From the NCBI GenBank assembly GCA_029168955.1, contig JAPDOI010000156.1, forward strand, positions 352,501-416,500: DNA of 64,000 nucleotides. Reading direction: 5' to 3'. The position numbers and the translations under genes were made by a program. The notes beneath the pieces were generated by a model. The model was given only the letters and a program-made list of their open reading frames with translations. It was not told the origin of the DNA and made no database searches. Origin of the DNA: Aplectana chamaeleonis. Taxonomy: Eukaryota; Nematoda; Chromadorea; Rhabditida; Cosmocercidae. Below are positions 59,401 to 64,000 of the stretch, in pieces (positions within the stretch are counted from its first letter, which is position 1; each line of letters begins with the position of its first letter).

Positions 59401-62206
59401 CTTATATCGTCTCAGATATGTTACAAGTAACTTGTGTTTGGCGTTTTATGTTACAAGTAACTTGTTTTTATTTTCTGAGCAGAAAGAGTCTCAGGACCGT
59501 CCATCAGACTACTGTTACTACTACCTGAATAGATTCTAGTAATTCAGCATCTCTCTGCTGGCGCGAAACAGAAAGCCTTTTTCAAGTGTTTTAGTGAACT
59601 ACGCCTTTTCGGACGACTAAGGTTCCGTGTTCGCCGTATTCAACAACCTGCAGGAAGTCTCCTTTAGTTTCTCTCAGTTAGTTCCTCTGGAAGAGGTTAT
59701 ATTGTTGTGCCGACTGGTCAACGAAACCGTTCCAGAGCATTTTTTTGATGGGAAGGGGATTGAGCCTTGTGTTTGGTGAACTTCCAAAAGTTTCATTAGC
59801 ATGCATGGAGATCTCTAAGCCTTGTCAGCTGAGATGAAGTCTACCTGCAGCAGCCTGACTAGTTGGTTTAGAGGCTTCATCATCAGACGTGGATAGGTCT
59901 CAGACGGAATCGCTCCATGGGAATGGTTTCGCGCGCACTGCTAAGCAATACCAACAACTCTCATTGATGGTTGTGGAGAGCGTCATCTAATGAAATGTTA
60001 ATACTTAGAATAATATTCTGTAATGCATACGATTGTGTTCGTATGTTGATCATCTGTGTGTTGACATCGCGGTTAGCTTAGCAACACACCTAAAGTGTGC
60101 CCGAATGAGAATGGCGGCCCACGCGGCCGTCGTGCTTGGGAGGCGGCCGTCGCATGTGCCGCCCTCGGACGAGTGTTGGATTTCAACGACGGCCGTCCCC
60201 TCTCTCACTGTCTGCACAGCTGATTGATCGGAGCAGTGCTTGCTGCCAGCCGGATCCGGCCCCGTTCGTAGTCGATGGCGGTGGGGACTTTTCGCATGCT
60301 CGTCCGAGAGCGGCGAACGCGACGGCCTCCTGCCAAGCACGCCGGCCGCATGGACCGCCGTTCTCATTCGGACGCACCTTAGTTGTCTTACATCACATGA
60401 AGAAACTTGATTCTATGAACTCAAAAAGTTTGCGTACAACTTACCAGTCCTGGGTTAAGATGTTCATTGAATTCTTTGAAAATCTCCACCGCCTTCTGGT
60501 CCTGCAGTGCGGGATGGGGAGCTAAAAAGATTAAGGAGCATCAATAATTCCCATGAGTGACCTAGTCGTGAAAAAAAATGACGTCCATATTCCCCAAAAC
60601 TACTTACTTAAAGCGGTGACGCTGACGAAGATGTAAGGAAACACCTGTAAAAAATGAGTAGTTTCGATGATATGTAGTGAAAAGATATTCAAACGTAATG
60701 TCCACAAATAAAACCATCTCCAAGCTAGATCCGTATATCAGAAGGTCAGAGGCCCATCGTATCAAAATGTCGAAAACGTTTCGACAAAGGGTCCGAAATA
60801 GCTACACTCCGGCTCAAACGTCAATGTTGGGGCACACCCCGAACGCCTCTCCTCGCCGATCGTGGAGTGATCATAGCTACTCCCCATGATACCCGGTTCA
60901 AACAAATTAGCTTCATATGAAGGGCGGTTTCTTTCCTTGGAACCAATTTTAAGGTTATGGATTCGGATAACAGTGACTTGTACTCATGCTGGCTTGGCGG
61001 TCCCACAAAGGCATTCGTTATACTCGTGTTACGAAGTTCCGGTGAGCCCGACGGTGTCTTACGTGACTATAGGACGTCACTGCCGGCTGATGCTGGCATC
61101 GGTATATTTGCACGCTCGAGAGTATCAGCTTTGTAAGAACGATTTCGGCTTCTGAGAATGTGATAGGCCTATAAAGTGACTTTTAGGGGCCAGCCAACTT
61201 TCAAGTCTTATCTTGCGTGATGAATCTGGTTCGCATTTTTCGACCGCGGAGAGATGGAAGGGTTGGTTGGCCTTGGGCGAGGTTCCGGCAGTGGGGACAG
61301 GGGCTCTCTACACACCGAGGGAGAAGCTGACCCGATTTTGGCGGCTCTAATTCCACTCGGGACCACATCGCTCGCGTTGAGTGGCGTGACGGTTCAAACT
61401 GCAAAAACCGGACTCCTCCCTCGGTGTGTAGACAGACCCTGTCCCCCGGCAGTGTGCAGCGCCTCCTACCACTATGCAACACGCGCCCTGATGTAAACTA
61501 CGCTAGCTAAATGGCATCAAGTATTATGAATCACTGGATGGAGAGAAGCCGCGACGCTGCTTGACGGGAAAAATGAAAAACGAAGAGGATGGCTATTGAT
61601 AGAATTATTTCGCGAACGACTGCTGTGCGCGGCTTTCCACTTGAAAAAAAAACTGACGATACACCGTATGCTACACTTCAAGGCAGCCTACTCGCTGAAA
61701 AACCTTCATAATTTTCCTGTGTTTTACCACATTTGTTGGGCACGCCTGAAAGGATATAAATTTCGAATCCTTTGTTTCGGAGAGTCCCAATCCTGAGACG
61801 TTTTCTAGAGTAGCTTTTTTGAAGTAGTTCGCACTCAGGTTTGGGTTGGCCGCCTTCACTGGAAATAGTTTGCGACCCTTTCTTTAACAAAGGAGAAGTT
61901 CACTTTCTTTTGAGGAACACATGAGAGATTTAGATTGATCACAATAAATGTTCGCATTTCTGTACAATTTCATAGTGTTTTCAACACGGTAGGGAAGGAT
62001 TTTTGCATCGCTACTGTTTGTAGAGGGCCTCACGCTGATATTATATGTCCCTTGCTTGTGCACGTTACGAAATGAGCTAGTCCACTGAGGATATGAGTGT
62101 GAACCACTTTACATCAGAGCAGTAATTCTGTGTCAAATCTCAGTAAGGAAAGAAAGGAGTCAGAATTGAAAGCAAGGAAAATACTCACGGAATGAATGAA
62201 CAACAT
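50422..62206 (-). CDS. Secreted CAP-derived protein, tandem gene 3 (gamma)
   Basis: Seven minus-strand exons join in one 186-residue frame: 62206-62189, 60644-60608, 60521-60445, 56105-56002, 55832-55742, 52476-52385, 50563-50422 (stop TGA). Lengths 18, 37, 77, 104, 91, 92 and 142 repeat those of alpha up to the last. Residues 1-18 (MLFIHSVFPYIFVSVTAL) look like a signal peptide. Then come DQKAVEIFKEFNEHLNPGL, KWSNWCAEAALSEL, DKIIGTLQMLEWQVEKKA, and MPEGTRYGCSYYIIYGE followed by ACFYR. A Thr-rich linker STTSTTTT leads to the tail PKRGRKRVHFKFGNEMEPD. No stops or shifts are seen. The introns reach 4.3 kb and contain an inverted mariner pair, TTAA elements and foldbacks. Function unknown; CAP ancestry is inferred from intron phases and the GCSY...CFY box. 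Confidence 0.75.
50905..51658. mobile_element. Foldback with internal GAGCAGGAGCTGCTGCTAAC subrepeats
   Basis: CTCAGACAGTCGGGGGTAGT at 50905 is inverted at 51658. Inside the left arm the unit GTGAGCAGGAGxTGCTGCTAAC followed by CAGCATATG occurs twice; related text appears in the right arm. The 164-codon frame at 51078-51572 has no recognisable domain. Lies in the last intron of gamma. Confidence 0.75.
53592..53880 (-). pseudogene. Mariner transposase C-terminal remnant, minus strand
   Basis: Reads LDGKQFTKDDEVKT followed by a GIHDLP segment and GSYSVR. The final catalytic region (SPDLAPSDYHLF) is present but everything upstream is missing, and stops occur. Confidence 0.65.
53906..54200 (+). 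pseudogene. Mariner transposase C-terminal remnant, plus strand
   Basis: Mirror copy: NPDLAPSDYHVFRSMQHFL, DGKQFTNDDEVKMALE, stop, FFDSKQPEFYASGIHDL, stop, GSYSVG. It diverges from its inverted partner at many sites. Confidence 0.65.
54295..55069. other. No gene recognised within gamma intron 5
   Basis: Short frames only. A run of C near 54826-54836 is followed by poly-T. An imperfect inverted pair around GCTGATGATTTGAATGCTTG and TTGACGAGCATTTAGGCCAC lies at 54910-55005. Confidence 0.35.
55070..55561. mobile_element. TTAA-flanked AGGCACAG-type element, copy 5
   Basis: TTAAAGGCACAGGACACC at the left, CTGTACCTTTAA at the right, 492 bp, same family as 11754-12243. Lies in the fifth intron of gamma, about 180 bp from its next exon. 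Confidence 0.8.
56455..56790. repeat. TTCGAA tract with a unit of about 55 bp
   Basis: Units read AATATTCGAAATTCGAATAT followed by TTCAAAAACAGGCTCTCGA, repeated about five times. Lies in the third intron of gamma. Confidence 0.85.
57042..57520. mobile_element. TTAA-flanked foldback, AGGCAGCATACACG type
   Basis: TTAAAGGCAGCATACACGCT at the left and AGCGTGTATGCTGCCTTTAA at the right, 479 bp. The inner arms around GATACAGGGGCGGG also pair. Lies in the third intron of gamma. Confidence 0.85.
58015..58240. repeat. TTCGAA tract, unit of about 40 bp
   Basis: Repeats of AATATTCGAAATTCGAAAAT and TTTCGTTTTCGAAT. Lies in the third intron of gamma. Confidence 0.85.
58241..60089. other. No gene recognised within gamma intron 3
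   Basis: AT-rich. The palindrome CAAGTAACTTG occurs at about 59426 and 59455. I see no exon. Confidence 0.35.
60090..60381. mobile_element. GC-rich foldback element, copy 3
   Basis: Starts CTAAAGTGTGCCCGAATGAG and ends CTCATTCGGACGCACCTTAG, same family as 29350-29630 and 32669-32947. It lies in the third intron of gamma, about 65 bp from the third exon. Confidence 0.8.
60650..62188. other. First intron of gamma, no further gene recognised
   Basis: An imperfect foldback lies at about 61288-61453 (CTACACACCGAGGGAG against CTCCCTCGGTGTGTAG). Otherwise nothing is recognised. Confidence 0.4.
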
Positions 62207-62235
62207 GTTGTGACACATAACAGCTTACCCAGTGC

Positions 62236-62243
62236 ATTATAAC
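62236..62243 (-). promoter_or_regulatory. TATA-like box of gamma gene
   Basis: AGTTATAATGCACTG on the minus strand, about 32 bp before the ATG at 62206, aligned with those of alpha and beta. Confidence 0.45.
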
Positions 62244-62311
62244 TACCACGACCTGGCGTCGTCCTCTGTAACAAATATGTGGCTGTCTTTCTCTCCCACA
62301 ATGCTCCAATC

Positions 62312-62322
62312 AGACATGCACT
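62312..62322 (-). promoter_or_regulatory. Conserved upstream motif, gamma gene
   Basis: AGACATGCACT on the plus strand, about 76 bp upstream of the TATA-like box. It differs at two positions from AGACGTGTACT of the beta gene. Confidence 0.35.
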
Positions 62323-63371
62323 AATGTGGATCTCCATACATGTGCGAAGCCTTTCTTTCTGTCTATGACATCGTCAGCAATAACTGACTGACGCAAACCA
62401 CAAGAGTCTCGTGACAATGGTTTAGATCTGCTATCAAATAGTGCTGCTGCGTCTCTAACACGCCATGCAAGAAAAATCGATGCTGATTGTGGGCTAGCCG
62501 CTCATGCGCGCTCTCTCATGCGCGCTTCACGCGCTCATATTCGCTTGCTCTCGCGCGCTTGCGTCCGCTCCAGAAGGTGAGAATTTCAAGCTCACTGCAT
62601 TTTCAAAGCAGGAGGCATAAAAACTGCTGCGAAGTTGACAAACTTGCTTTTCTAATCCCACCACAGTCATCACGCACCGTGGAAAATAAACAGACGTCGC
62701 GCTGATTCAAATGATTGATCATTCGGTTAAACGTCGTCAGTCTATTCAACACGAGGCAGAAATGTTGAAGCGCGGGTACGCGCATTCCCCTTACTGAGCG
62801 GCGTTGTGTGGACGCAACAGCTGGAACGCATGCACTCGCAATGTATGAACGCTGCCTGTGTGTTGAAAACAGTGAAAGACCTCTTTCAGAGTGCGGTCGC
62901 AGTGATCATATGCACGGCGACAGTCAAGGAACTACGCGAATCCAGCACTTTCCGAGGCGGTTGTGTCTGAAAACGCTGCGACATGATCGTGCGATCCGAC
63001 TAGACCGATGTGATAGGCTTCTATTCGATAGCGTCGAAGTGTGATCGTACTCTGAAACAGGCCTGAACAATACATTTCGTTCTTTGATAATGAGTGCCAA
63101 ACCATGAGGAGTTGTTGTTGTCATCAACATCGGCGTGGCTGTATCGCTACCGCTCTTCGGCCTGAAAACGTAAAAAAAAATCTGAAAAAATACTGGGGAA
63201 TACTTGACGGCTGTAGAGCATAGACCAGCCATTGACAACTTATCAGTGTAACATTGAGCGCGCAATGGAATAGCGGAGCAATGTCCAGCTGTCATATGTC
63301 AATCAGACTACTTCAAGTAACGTTGGTAGACTGGGTGAATCCGTATAGCGGGCGATCTTGCCTTTATATGG
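62323..63371. other. No gene recognised upstream of gamma
   Basis: A CG-rich patch at about 62490-62580 repeats CATGCGCGCT and CTCGCGCGC. No exon structure is seen. Confidence 0.35.
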
Positions 63372-63928
63372 TTAAAGGCAGTGGCCGCGGTAGAATATGC
63401 TTGTCTTCTTTTCTTCTCTAAATCCCTTTCTGGGTTTAGATTAGTGGTACCAAAGAGAGAAAATCGCGAAAAAACCACTGTTTCGGGCCAAATTTGAACC
63501 CGTAACTTTCTTGTCTTTTGATGGTGGACGAGCCTACTCCACATCATCGGCATCGATGACCTCTTATATCAAGAATATCAGGTGGCTTGAAATTGAATTT
63601 CAATCAATGAACATTATCCTTCGGACTCATATAGTCAAAAACATTCACTGAAGTGCTTGCTTTCATTGGTAAACTCTTTTCATTACGTAAATTTGAATTT
63701 ATTTCTTCCTTTGAATGTCGATGATTTTTGACTGCTTGGCATGAGGCGGCGATCTTTTTTTTGCGGCGCTGAGCACGTGTGCACGAACTAGCGTCTTTGG
63801 ACCCTAGAAACTCTAATTCTAGCTCGTTTTTCACCGCACTACCTTAATAGTTTTCCAGCTGTTTTCTATCTAAGCTGATTTTTATAGTTTTTTTATATAA
63901 CGTTTTTCATCGCGATCACTACCTTTGA
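63372..63928. mobile_element. TTAA-flanked element, second intact copy of the 4618 family
   Basis: TTAAAGGCAGTGGCCGCG at the left and CGCGATCACTACCTTTGA at the right (right TTAA mutated to TTGA), about 557 bp. Same orientation as 48824-49370. Confidence 0.8.
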
Positions 63929-64000
63929 AGGCTTTGTCCACGAGAGAAACTGTCTCAAAACTTTTGCTGGAAACCGAATGTACTGGAGTCCATCGCAACA

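Overview
The window is nuclear DNA from a nematode, most likely a parasitic strongylid of the hookworm type. That placement is an inference. It rests on many small exons separated by short GT...TTTCAG introns, several secreted CAP-superfamily (SCP/TAPS, ASP-like) genes, RTE and CR1-type retrotransposons, Tc1/mariner elements, and dense small foldback elements, many with TTAA at their ends. Most open frames in the window are chance frames in repeats.

The gene content I can support is a cluster of CAP-type secreted proteins. On the plus strand, 20551-22274 holds an 11-exon gene for a 267-residue CAP-like protein. About 900 bp downstream, 23145-23394 holds the last two exons of a decayed copy. 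On the minus strand I could assemble three paralogous genes in tandem: 33974 down to 26083 (7 exons, 192 residues), 47560 down to at least 40679 (6 exons found, last exon missing) and 62206 down to 50422 (7 exons, 186 residues). Coding exon sizes are 18, 37, 77, 104, 91, 92 (95 in the middle gene) and a final exon, and are the same in all three apart from that one extra codon. The intron phases match, exon by exon, those of the CAP half of the plus-strand gene. I therefore infer that the three are highly diverged CAP relatives in which the Cys-rich tail was replaced by a basic RGRKRVHF tail. Their large introns are filled with transposons.

Layout: 1-3295 is mostly unassigned, with one foldback. 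3296-9933 is a nest of mobile elements: a Tc1-like element split by a foldback and by a TTAA-flanked element, which is itself split by a 3.9-kb TA-flanked element carrying an RTE fragment and an (AT)n tract. 9934-14367 holds a TTAA element, an RTE fragment, a minisatellite and three possible exons of a membrane protein. 14535-16702 is an inverted-repeat-bounded block carrying a CR1-like LINE. 16719-18070 holds foldbacks. 20509-23394 is the plus-strand CAP locus. 26083-34091 is the first minus-strand gene. 34563-37838 is a nearly complete RTE element with a 12-bp target duplication. 38583-39222 is a foldback. 40679-47680 is the second minus-strand gene, whose first intron holds a TTCGAA-rich array. 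48290-49572 holds mobile elements. 50422-62322 is the third minus-strand gene, and 63372-63928 is another TTAA element.

The three minus-strand genes share a TATA-like box about 30 bp upstream of the ATG and an ACGTGTACT-like motif about 80 bp further upstream, so they are probably co-regulated.
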